A stretch of 64,000 bases of DNA, from NCBI RefSeq assembly GCF_964355755.1, contig NC_092673.1:20341001-20405000 (forward strand), written 5' to 3'. The translations under genes and the position numbers were made by a program. This document shows positions 25,501-37,600 of the stretch, piece by piece. This DNA is from Antedon mediterranea. Lineage: Eukaryota; Echinodermata; Crinoidea; Comatulida; Antedonidae. Below the pieces are notes generated by a model, which saw only the letters and a program-made list of their open reading frames with translations, did no database searches and had not been told where the DNA came from. The number at the start of each line of letters is the position of its first letter. Position 1 is the stretch's first letter.

Positions 25501-28500
25501 CATATTATTTTTTCTTACCTTAAATGCTTCTAAATCACTGCCTCCATTTGCAAACATAAAAACAATGAATAACTGCGAGTCCGTGTAAGAGTCTGGTCGA
25601 TCATTTTCGGAACCCTTCTTTTCATCAAACGCATCCCATTCCCTAAGGAGCTCCGGAAGGAACTGACCACGGCAACAATGAACGCCTTTTACCTCAATAA
25701 AATGGTCAGTTTGGCCGTTGCTATTGAAATGGTCAGTTTGGCCGTTGCTATTGAAATGGTCAGTTTGGCCGTTGCTATTTTGTTCACGTAAGAAACTCAA
25801 TTCTCTGTTGAAAAACAATTAGAACAAAATGGTAATCATTATTTATACAATATTCAAAGATAATACTCTATTATTGGTCCACCATAAAATATGTTGGAAA
25901 TTCATTTTCCAAATGGCGTACTCATACAAAAAGTATAGTCTATAAAAAAAAACATGTACATGAATAAGACAAATACAGTAGAACCATAACAGGACACCTT
26001 CGAGACCCAAACATATCTCTTTATTGTCAAAATGTAAAATAACAACAATAATTACATTTTGCTCAACTTATTGGACGAAAACATCAAATTAAAAAGATTT
26101 CACTTGTCTGGATTTGGCCTTGTAAATAAAATATAAAGTAGTTTTATATTATTTACTGCTGTATTGCATAAAATAAGTAAATTGTGACCATGTTACATAC
26201 TTTGAAATAACAATTTCAGGTAAAATTTCTTCAAATGTTTTCTGTTTCTCATCATTCACAATTAATTCACCTTCGATGGGAATAATCTGTAACAAAATAA
26301 AAACCAATTTTATTCACAAAGATTTAGAAATAAGACAATGTACAAGGGACCAGCATGCATACTGACAAAATGGGAGCACAAAGAAAACAGCGATAGTCCT
26401 ATGTGAATAGATATATGCTGGTAACGATGCAGGCGCAATGCAGGTATTTATACAGGCATCAGCCGGCATGTCTGATTGGGACAGTCTTTATGATGTTGGT
26501 TCAATTTTTTAAAAAAGCCAATACCTTAACTGCCAGCATTTCTCCATTTCTTTCTATCGTGAAAACTTCACCATAAACCCCTTCACCTATTTTGCGACAG
26601 TTTGATAATTCCTTTTTTGTAAATAAACTTGAGAATGGGCGAGTTTCTGATTGGCCGCAGTGAAGAAGAACTTTCTCCATAAATGATACAATCTTGCCAT
26701 CATTACTTCTAAATGGTGATAATGATTTCTGAAGGATTACATAAAAGATACAGTAATAATAATAATACAAATACCAGAGTTTGAAGATGTATGCCTCAAA
26801 AAACATGAAAAAGGAAGATTAATAAAATCATACTTTAAATAGGCCATATTGCAGTTTTAATAAAGTTATTCACTTCTGTAAAAAATAATAATAATAATGT
26901 TTTTATGAGGGCCCCTTAATTGTCAGCATATGCTGTTTAGGGTCACCCTCACTAAATAAGGTTTAATAAATAAATAAATAAAAATGACAAAATAAATGGT
27001 CAAATTCAACCAAAACCCAATATGACTATTTTTTTTTCAGGTAAATAAATTTTTTTTTCTGATTCAATTTTTGGTCAATGTGGATAACTATTATGTGGTT
27101 AATTAAAATGGCATATTCAACCAAAAATGTTTAAAGAATTATATTTGTAGGGGATAATACATCTTGTATATCTGTATTACTACAGTAATTAAAAGCTGAA
27201 TTGAATATGCTTACTACTGGACTTAAGTATCCAGGAATAAAACCACTGATGTTGTCAAAATCATTTTCATGGATGCTAGCATCACACTGTGACAGGCGCA
27301 CTTTAGGGCTACTTGAAGTCGGAGTAACATCATCCAGTTTTAGTCTTGACAATAACACCTCACACGGGCTACATTGTTGAACCTCGTCCAGATTTAAAAC
27401 TGGTAAATTCCTATGAAATATTGAAACACGTCTACCATTCTTTTTAATGTTTTTCTTCTTAGAAGATATTTCTTTATCTTTCATTGGTTTTTGTCTTAAT
27501 TTTTTGGCTGCCAACTTTTCTTTATGTTCTGCTTTTTCTTCTATTTTACTACTTTCTGTTGTTTTGGTTTTTTTTCCAGCGTATACATTTTCTTTATCCT
27601 TTGCAGTTTCTTTATTATTTCTATCCACTGTCTTTGTGCTCTGGATTCTCGCACTTTTCTGAAGTAAATAAAAGATATTATCATTATTTTGCGTGTACCC
27701 AAAATGGGTGAAAACTATCAAAGTACAGTACTATCAAATATAGATATTTCTATAGTAGATGTTGGAACCATGAACAAATATCCTGTTTTACGCTAAAAAA
27801 AAATAATTACAGACGTCTTCAATTGATAGACTTCATCGTGTTCCTTTTTTACAATAACCCTGTACTATTCAAAATGCATGTACATCGCCCAGTCCCAGAA
27901 GCAATATGCAGCTGGAAAATCAGTCTAGCATACTTGTTGTGGACAGCCTGTTCTGATTGCGGATTTTAATAGCATGACGGACATCTTTGGGGGGAAAAAA
28001 AAAAGGGCCTCATCCTTCCTTTTTTAAAAAGGCAGGACGGTAAAGATGTTATTATCTTATTTTGCCTTAAACCTTATGTGTCCACATGTGTATTTATATG
28101 CAGTTATAAACATGATTCATTCATTGATCACCAGTTAAAAATGATTTCCAATATTTATATATAATTATATTATAAGCATTTTTCAGTATGGGAATTTGTT
28201 ACGAATTAATTGATCACTTAATTATGGGTTAAATTAACGATTGAAAATCTTGACTGAACCTTTCTTCCTCCTACCTTAAATGTATGTGTTTTCATTTTTG
28301 ATTCAGGCGTCTCCGGGACCAGAACTGCACATGTTTGCCTACTTTCTTCCAACTCTGCCCAGAATAAATTTTGGAGTTCTTTAACCTCTTGAAGCGTATT
28401 TGATTCATCTTTCATAACAGAAACTTCGCTCTTATTTCTAAGTAAACAAAGTTTGAAATTGTTAATAAATATTGTTTGAACATTTATCCTCCAGATTGAA

Positions 28501-29006
28501 GACGTTCAAAGAAGAATTTGTCAATTCATACTGTACAGCATGCATGCATTTAAAGTAACCAGCTTTTCAGTGAATTAAACTGTATATTAATAAAAGTTAT
28601 TTTAATTAAGCTAATATCTTTGCAGATTTTAGATTTGTAACTTTAAATGTAAATCGGGGAATAACCTGCAACTTGCAGCCTACTGGGCTGAATTATGCAC
28701 AGGTGTGGACGGCACACAACTTTCTACTCTCTAAGGGTCCCTTCATGTCAAGTGCTGCCACCAAACGCCACTCGTTCGTCTGTCCGCAACAACAGCAGGG
28801 GCAGAAAATATAATCACAATCATAACTAACCTTTCTTCTAATTGTGTAGAATCATTACTTTGGTCCGACTCCGAGAATGCATTTGTGGAGAAGTTTGATA
28901 CTTTCGAAGCTTTTGGTTGTGGTGAAACCCACCAATTATCAGACACGATAGTTTTCTGACTTTTCTTGCCATAAGTTTTTACAACTTTCTTTTTTTGTAG
29001 TGCCAT
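22589..29006 (-). CDS. HASPIN: Haspin serine/threonine kinase
   Basis: Nine exons join in frame: 28831-29006, 28275-28437, 27161-27658, 26525-26728, 26201-26286, 25519-25804, 24043-24247 (or 24253), 22898-23000, 22589-22793, giving about 641 residues. Haspin phosphorylates histone H3 Thr3 in mitosis and so recruits the chromosomal passenger complex to centromeres. The N-terminal ~280 residues are basic and low-complexity (KKKNIKKNGRR). The kinase domain shows CRKIGEGVYGEVF, the LAVK lysine at the end of exon 4, FEEILPEIVISK, the haspin-specific ENDRPDSYTDSQLFIV, the catalytic HRDLHWGN, IIDFTLSR (haspins have D[Y/F]T in place of DFG) and GDYQFDIYRLM, ending NPYSNVLWLHYL. Exon 6 contains a three-fold NSNGQTDHF repeat. 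The exon 3 donor (GTATTA) is weak, and exon 7 has a NAGNAG acceptor (TAGTTTCAG), so those ends are less sure. There is no sign of pseudogenisation. Confidence 0.96.
23165..23300 (-). repeat. Dispersed repeat family E, copy 1
   Basis: TGAGTTGGATGGTGAGAATA and AATTGACTGCTCTATTTTTA match, inverted, the copy at 33130-33290 in an ERGIC1 intron. It is partly palindromic and lies in haspin intron 7. Confidence 0.5.
23640..23960. mobile_element. MITE family B copy carrying a nested insertion
   Basis: The left end GACCAATTTACATAGACGAG and the right end TGTGTAAATTGGTCTT are inverted ends of family B. The expected continuity ...CCGCTCA/TCTGTGTAAATTGG is interrupted by the 121 bp segment 23817-23937, listed separately. 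It lies in haspin intron 7. Confidence 0.65.
23817..23937 (+). mobile_element. 121 bp Helitron-like insertion
   Basis: It begins TC (TCTGTGTAAAAACG) directly after a host A, ends CTAG directly before a host T, and creates no target duplication. Its 3' end is a hairpin: CTAGATGGTACGCT ... AGCGAGCTTACCATCTAG. This matches the hairpin type at the 3' end of the 1.3 kb element at 45987-47303. The first bases resemble the host MITE (TCTGTGTAAA), so the exact 5' junction could be shifted. Confidence 0.5.
26781..27145. mobile_element. MITE family D copy in haspin intron 3
   Basis: GAAGATGTATG...AAAACATGAAAAAGGAAG at one end, TTTTAATAAAGTTATTCACT inside, and the inverted GGTCAATGTGGATAACTA and ATGGCATATTCAACCAAAAA toward the other end. 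It stops close to the weak exon 3 donor. Confidence 0.6.
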
Positions 29007-30904
29007 TTTTCACATCCATTAATGTTACATAGGCCAGGTACGGTAGGCTTACTATAATTTAATTTAGAAATTAGTATTATTATTTAGGGCCTAGGTAATT
29101 TTAAAACAAGTAAAATTAGTAATTTAGTATTATAAACTGTATAATAATAGGCCCCTAGTAGTAGGCCTAGCCCTAGAAACTTTTTTAAATATGTATTAAA
29201 TTATATGAGTCTGACAACTAATTAATAAACTAGGCCTAAGCAAAATTAGCATGCATTTTAGGCCTATATGCCTAGTTAGTACTAATTAGTAGAAGTAAAG
29301 TAGGCTAGCTAGTAGCATACTCATATATACTGTATCTATTAGGCCTAGGCCTATACTAAAAATAGGGGTTAATAGTAGAGGGCCTAAAACCCCCTAAAAC
29401 AAAACGGAGTATTCTAGCCTATAGGCCTAGCTTCTACTCTACTAATAACTAGGCCTAGCTAGCTAGGCTAGACTATGCTATATAGGCCTGGGCCTAGATA
29501 GGATAGGCATAGCTCCTAAGCCAGGCCAGGGATGCCTGTGTCGGGCGCGGCTCCCTAAATAGCTAGCTAGGCTAGCCTTAAAAAGAAGTAGCGCCAATAA
29601 GCCTAGTAGACTTAGATAGAGGCCTAGGCCTAGCCTAGATTTTTAGTAAAATAATAGTTAACGTACGCGTAGGCCTCTACTACCTAGCCTACATATTCGG
29701 TATGCATGCAAAACGATGCAATCCGCCGGTCGGCCTAGGTTGGCCTTTGAAACAACGATATAATGTGTATAAATAATTTTAAAACAACTCACCAAAACAC
29801 GAGTCCTTCAGCCTTTCAAATGTTTTTAAATACAATGTTGATTTTAATCAACTTTCAATGCGGTTACCTGATTGGACAGATTGCTCTCTCTATAATAATG
29901 TCAGCATGGTCGATTGGTGGCAGCAACACCAATTTTTGTGTCCTTACAGTTCATTTTTAGAATTGACATTTTTAAAATATAATACAGTAGTAATCGGGTA
30001 AAAATTTAAACAATTTATTATTTTAATAAAAATGTACGTAACCAATGTGAACAAAATGATAAAAACAAAGCAATATTTATGAAAGGTTAATATTTATTTA
30101 GTGCGAATATAAATAATTCAAAGATAAATACTAACTGAAATAAAATCATGATATAAAGACTATATATAATTTATAGTGTATCTACACGATACAAGTGTAT
30201 CTACATGTCCAAGATACAGTTAAATTTGTATGTCATTATTGGGCATATAAGGCAGAATCCTATGTTTGAACATACACAATTATCATAACAGTTTGTTATA
30301 GTGATATTTGAAAAATTAATACCAACATTAATTTAAGTTTAAATTAAAATTAAAATAAATAAAAAATATGATTATATACAATCAATTATTCACCAAAATA
30401 AAAAATAAGAAAAACAAATATAAAAGTTTGGTTTAATTTGACCAATGTTTAATTAGATTAAATCTCTCCAGAAATAAGGCACTGTTTGTCACTTGATGTA
30501 CAGATTGTGAGATGCTTATATAAACTACGCCTAACAAATGGAATCATTCAATTATAAAAATGTAATTCTCAACCCCCTCACGAAAAAGTTCATTAATACA
30601 GCACTAAAGCCTGTCCACACACCTCAACCTCAAATCCAGTCTACAAAATAAAAATCACCCTTAATTATCAATTTCCAGTCGCTGCCACCACCACCACCAC
30701 CAGCTAAATGAATTCAAATATCACTCAATACCAAAGTACTACACATACACATCTCTAGCCTATAAATAATATCATGGATTGGTTTAACTACTCTTTTAAC
30801 TTAAATTCAATTTATTAAATTCTCATTGAGGCCTATGAAAGAGATTTCATCATGATTATATATTTAGGGGAAAAATCGAATTGTATAAAATACATTAAAG
30901 TTAA
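29007..30904. other. Haspin 5' flank and intergenic; TAGGCCTA-rich block
   Basis: From about 29030 to 29720 the sequence is dominated by TAGGCCTA, CTAGGC and GCTAGCTAG words, many overlapping, upstream of the haspin ATG. The rest is AT-rich. A 65-codon plus-strand frame at 29763-29960 has no recognisable content. ERGIC1 is transcribed toward this region. Confidence 0.45.
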
Positions 30905-31183
30905 TTTAAAAACATGAAAAATGAAGACTTTAGATATGTTATTAATTTTGTAGTTTTAATAAAGTTAATCACTTCCGTAGAAATAAAATAAAAACTTATA
31001 AAATGACAAGTAAATAGTTAAATCCAACCAAAAATCTATTGGCTGGCAGCCAATTTGACTATTTTTCGCTTTAAATTACAGTTTGTTCATGTAAATATTT
31101 TGTTTTCGATTCTATTTTTGGTCAATTATGTGACATTAAAATTACATATCCAACAAAAAAAAATTGTAAGAATTATTTTGTCA
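30905..31183. mobile_element. MITE family D copy
   Basis: AAAACATGAAAAATGAAGA and TTTTAATAAAGTTAATCACT at the left, then GGTCAATTATGTGAC and ATATCCAACAAAAA at the right, give the usual palindromic order. It lies just downstream of the ERGIC1 3' end. Confidence 0.55.
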
Positions 31184-31694
31184 GGACAATTACGGTAAGG
31201 TAAATAGTTTCGTTTAATTGCGACTACCCAACAAAAATCCCTGCTCCTTTTGTACACTTAAATACAAGTCAAATGACTTTCTATGAATAAACTAAGTAGG
31301 GCCTATTTTGATTGTGTTATATTTGGTCACGTAAAGCTTCTATTGCACAACACTCACTGCCACTAGAAACTATTTTTACTATTTTTTATTTGTGTATTGT
31401 ATATTATACTTTCGGAAATACACCTAAGAATTCTTATACCCCTGTTTTTAAAGTTGCACGCAAGTGACATTTGGAACCGAGTTTGTTCATACAGGTATAA
31501 AAATATATAATTGTATACCTCTATTAATTATTGGAAAACTACCTTAATATCTGAACATATTTTGTGATTTATAATATAATTGAAATATAGAATATGGAAT
31601 AATCAATTATTTGGAATGTTAATAAAGTACAAAATAGTTAAATTCTTGACATACTAGTGCTAATAATTTAAAAACTGCTAATTAAATACAAGGT

Positions 31695-34600
31695 TTATGA
31701 AAGTTTTCCAAGTTCAGCCTTTTTAAAAACTTCAGAAGCTGTGAAGATCATTGCATCAATTATACCAGCTACTGTAAATGTTCCACCGACGATAGCACAG
31801 ATCTGAAATAAAACCAAAGTGACACAGAACTAAAACTCTACATTATTTTCCTTCTAAAAATCATATTTTTCAGGAAATATGCATAAATAGGCTTTTTTCT
31901 TTTTACTGTACTATAGAAATTCACTTTCCGGTGATATACTGATAATTTATAACATTTAAGTAATTATGGGGAAAACACAAATTATGATTTTTATTTCACC
32001 ATATTTATATACGCTCAACAGCGTATGCTACAATCAAGGTGTTCTCTTATGATAAGTGTCAATAGCTGTGTGTGTATACTAGTGCACCAGGGTAACCCCC
32101 TACTTGTCTCAAAAGATGTACTAGGTTCTTTAAAGTGAACATGAGCCAGATGTCTACACTGGACCTACAGTTTATAATCCTTATCCGAGAAGACTCGTTC
32201 TACCACCAGAACCATGGAGTGAGTGAGCCTCAAACCCTTGCAGATGTTAATATGGCAAGGTATTACGGTTCTACTGTCTTAACTGCTTGGCCACTCATAT
32301 GACACTTTCAGAACCAAAACGTGTCACATACTGTAAGTAGGTGTTAGTGTTAAAACATATTATTGTTCCTCGTTTGTGTGATATAGGGGTGTCCTAGTGG
32401 AGAGGTTTTAAAGCTCAGGTGCAGGCATGAATTTTAAATATAATATCTGGTTAATTGTACATGAATGAATTGTTTGCCCGCACCTGGCCTCCTTTAAGTT
32501 CAACATGGTGGTAACAAGTCAAACTTACCGTTGTAATAAATGTATAGAATGGTGCTCTTTTTTCATGATATTTGACAGTAATTGGACTGATATCATATCT
32601 AAACCAGATGGCAGGTAGAACTCGATGGCCATGGTTTGACGACATATACGACTGAAATAAAATCATCACATTATTATGATACAAATTAGATGGTCAAAAT
32701 GTGACACGGCTGTGGTACGTTTTTAATTAATTTTGGATATTAAGTAAAGTTCTATTTTTTCAATATTTGGGCAGTAGAAAAACAGTCTCAACAGTGCCTG
32801 TAAAAGACGATATTAGGATTACCACTATTTTGAAAATTAATCACCTGATTGTATTCATGCAATTGAATTGGTTAATTATGTATCACGTTACATTTGGAAT
32901 TAGCCCTATCTAACAAAAAGTGATATCTAATGGTTAATCAACACGCTCTAATGCACTTTCTGCAACATTTTGTGAATTGCCACGATTTTGACTATCGTGT
33001 TTTGCCGCATATAACTATTCTACTCAGTGTCTAAAGTTGGAGCACTGCCTATTTTAATGGCTTTAGTTTCCCAGCCTAGCATTCATCAATGATTATACCA
33101 TGGATAAATTGAATAAAAGCAAGTGGTTATTAAATAATAATGAATGTTTTGTATTCGTTTAATGACGAGAATATTTCATTCGTTGAAAAATGCAATGCTC
33201 TGTTTTCAACTCATCTTGCGCCTCGTTAAAAATAGAGCAGTCAATTATTCAACTAATGAAAAATTCTCACCATCCAACTCATAGACATTAATTATTTGTA
33301 TTATAATAATATATCTCCATGCTAGAGACAACACTGCCTGTTTAATCGGTACCTTGTATGCATATGTGTATTGGTATGAGATGTTCTGTTTTCCTACTAC
33401 ATCTTCATATATAGTGGGAACAATCTTCATGTAATAATCATGCGAATTCTCAGCTGTAAATAAAAAACAATTGTTTAAAAATAACTAAAATTCAAGATTC
33501 TAATACTGTAACCACACAATATAGAAAGACCAATTGTTACTTGTATAAATAAAAATAACTAAATAAGAACAACAGATTCTCAGGCTCCGTTCAAGATTCC
33601 AATAATGTAACCACACAATATAAAAATCTCAACAATACTTAAGCTTGAGAATGACCACCCTAAAAAAGGTATTTGTTTCCACTTTTAGTTACAGAATTTA
33701 TAGTAAATATATGAAGTTAAAAGTTGGTTTATCCTTATCTTATCCTATGTATTTGTTGTTCTTAAAAACCAACCCACATTCACTATATACCATATACCTG
33801 TATACTGTACAATCATTGATACAAATATAATATTTCTTGGCATTTATAATAGTAGTTAATCAATTACTTAATTAAACATTACCTTTTCCACCTGACTTGT
33901 CTTTCCCTTTGAGTGGATTAAAGGCAGCATTTAAACTCTTTTCCTGAAAAGAAATATTTTTAATATAAATAATTTTAATTCAACACATAACACAAAAGCT
34001 TTATAAATTACCATGCATAGTCAGTGCTGTTTAAACAAATGATAAATTGTGGTGTGATGGCCAGGATTTGAACCCAACACCTTTAGTAAGTAGGCTTGTC
34101 AACCATCAAGCTATAGTGCAACTACTGTAATTAAGGTGTGGTGCGCATTACATATAAAAAAAAAAGAGGAAATTGTCAAATTTAAGTAAGTACAGTAGGT
34201 CTAAGTTTAGATTTACAAAAATTTGTTTTCTTAATATGTGCAATTGATAAAAGAGATAATATATTTTAAAGCAATTTTCTAAAAAAGAGAGATTTGTTAC
34301 TATATCAAAATTACTACTATAAAACAATTTGTGTGCATTTACAATATTTCTTTTACTACTGTGAAAAACAATCTGAACAAACAATGGAGTTAAAACAGTT
34401 ATTTTGTTATTAAGCTCCATGAACTAAGAACATTGTATTTCATAAAATGCAAAAGGCATTATTAATGTTTTTTTATATTTTAAAGTACAGAAAAGTGTTT
34501 TATATAGTGTTATTAAATATTTTAATACTTTTAGCCAATTTAAATATTTTTATATTTTAATATAAAATACTGTACACTAAAATATTTCCTATTTAAGGAC

Positions 34601-37600
34601 GAAATAAAGTGAAAAATTGAAATTGAAAACAGATGTTTGGGTATGATATGAACAATATAAAAGATAAAATGAATTGCATACATTTGTTGACAAGCCCTTA
34701 AACAGGTGTGGGTTGTCCTTTGTGTTAATTCCAAAGGAAGCAATAAAATTGGTAGAATGATATAGTATTAACATCAGTAAGATCAATATCAGTCTGATGA
34801 TGGAGAACATCATTTACTATCTTTTCATTCTAACAATTGATATTCACAAATTTAAATTTGAAATGTGTATTTCATAAACTTATATATCAACACATCAGGC
34901 ACAGAACATGAATTCTAAACCGGCCGGTGTTATACTGAACATTTAATTAATTAATATATAAAGGAAAATTACTGATTAAATGACAATGCTGTGGGTATCA
35001 GCAAGGCAATCTAACAACAGGATTTTGAGCTCTGGAGATCAAAGGGCTTATTTTATCTGTGGCTGCGACAAGACCAGTTCCACGCCCCTAAATAACAGAC
35101 ACTTGTGCGGCGGAGAGTACGTAGTACAGAACTGTTGGCAAGGCGAGCTTAAATCATTTAACTTAGATGTCTCTATTATAAATTGGTTTAAAGACTATCT
35201 TTGTGATCGTACGCACTTAACACAAGTAAATGGTGTCCGATCAGATAAATGCTATAGTAATTTTGGAATCCCCCAAGGATCAATTTTGGGACCATTCTTA
35301 TTTATACTTTATGTAAATGATCTACCAAAGTATGTAAATAGTGTACAGATTAGTATGTATGCAGATGATACAGCTCTTTACTTTGCATCTTCTGATATAA
35401 ATGAAGTACTTGCAAAAATGAATGAAGATTTAAAAAAAATCAAATCATGGCTAGCAAGTAACAAGCTTAGTCTAAATGTAAATAATCAGTGTATGTTTAT
35501 AGGAACACAACAAAGGCTTGCAAATAGCGAACATTGAAAATTTCAAATTTAAACATAGACAAGGTTCGGCTACAAAGAGTAAAAAGCTGTAAACATCTAG
35601 GTGTTGTTATTGATGAATATTTACTGTGGGATAAACAAATAGATAATGTTAAAAATAAAGTATTGCCAGGCTTGTACTACTTAAAAAAATCTTCAAATCT
35701 TGTCCCAAAACATGTATCTTGCTTAATGTATAATAGTATTATCTCTCCACAGTTTACCTATTGTAATATTGTGTGGGGCAGATCAAATAAAAAAATACTA
35801 ATAAACTACAAATGCTACAAAACAGAGCAGCCAAAATTATTACAAACACAAGGAAATACGACTCAAGTACACAAGCCCTGCAAAACTTAAACTGGATAAA
35901 TCTTAATACTCAACTGCATAATAATGAAGCCAAAATGTTATATAAAATATTCCATAATCAAGCACCACCATATCTAAACGAACTATTTACATCCAAACTA
36001 GACACATACAATCCAAGATCAAAGGATGTATTAAAATTGGATAAACCCAAAACAGAATATAAAAAAAAAAGTTTTTCATATCATGGTGCTAGATTATGGA
36101 ATACTCTAGAAAAACCAATGCAAAATGCCACAAATTTAAATACTTAAAAAAAATTATTGGTGTAATTTATTATTTATTTTTTATTTCTCTTAGAATAAAT
36201 GTAATTAAGGTTTCTGTTTATATATTTTTTTTCTCTAATTTGTTATTTTAAAAATTTGTTATTTTAAAAATTTGTTATTTTAAAAATTTGTTATTTTTAA
36301 ATGTGTATTGTATTACTGTTAGTTGATCACGGCCTTGTAGAAGAACACCTTTATGGTGACACAAGCTTTTCCATGTTAAAATAAAGTATATATTATTATT
36401 ATTATAGTGTCCTGTTGTTAGATTTCCTTAGTATCAGTGGCTGGATCTCAATAGAGATAACAAAATAATCAAAAAAATCAAAACGATAAAGTAAAAGAGC
36501 CAGAAAGAGAAACAAAAAAGACTAAATATGAAGGTGGAACTCCGGTAAATACTGCCATCTAAAAACACAGTTTTTGTTTTTCAAATACCAGCTGAGATCC
36601 AAATTAAAACAAGGCTAACTCCCAATAAAGGGAACACATCCCAAAAAAGGCTAGTCCTGATAATGATAAAACAGATTAAAACATCACTATCTCAATTGGA
36701 GTTACTCATTGTTTTATTATTATTTCCATTTACTTACAGTTAGATCATCTCCAAATGATACTTCTTGTATAATATGTGAGAAGTCTACATTGGCAGGTTG
36801 TTGTCGGCCTGCTGCATGTGTTGAAACATGGAAATTCCCTGGTACCTGGAAATATTTTCAAAATATCAATGGAGTCAACAAAGCTGTTTTTATGTATTTT
36901 TTGTTGTATATGTTATAACTGTATATTTTTCTGGCTATGCAGGTTATTAGTGCCACATGTACTACTGTATATTTGTATAGTAGCATGTGCATTCAAATGC
37001 ATAACATTCTTTTATTGTATTGTAGGCATAAAATTCCATATCAAGTGGCTTCCTTTTTTAGATCTTAGCAATAAGCAAATATATATACCGTATATCCTCT
37101 GGTATAATCCCACTCTCCTAGAACACGAAATTGGGCCAATTTTGGGGATGGGACTACACCCAGAGAAACAGAAAAGAGAAAAAATATAAATTGGTAAGCA
37201 TTTTTTTGTAAAAACTCATCTAAACTGGCTAGAGAGAGGCCTACATCCAGATCAAAAGTCAATACTGGGACTATACCTGGGGATATGCCTGTTTCTGAAA
37301 GCAGACATAAATTAGGGCGTCGGATTAGACCTGAAAAGGGATTATATCTGAGGATATAAGGTAGTAATAAAAGGAGGGTTGTACTGTAGTTGAAATACTT
37401 ACTTTATTAATTGAAAACTTTGTTTCAAACTGACAACCAATACCTTTGTTGATTGGCGTCTTTTTTGTATTATCTACATAACCTACTTCATGTCGTCCCA
37501 TCTCATCTTGAATGTCTAAACCAACAACTGCAAACAAAAACAATGAAAATGTGGAAATAAATTCATTTAAAAGTTTGATACTGTATATAATTTATTTTGA

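Noticed and set aside
29763..29960. 65-codon plus-strand frame upstream of haspin as a divergent gene
   Set aside because: No recognisable protein features, no good splice or start context, and length expected by chance.
34051..34123. Possible functional tRNA on the minus strand
   Set aside because: A and B boxes are present but the acceptor stem does not pair and there is no clean terminator; better read as a SINE head.
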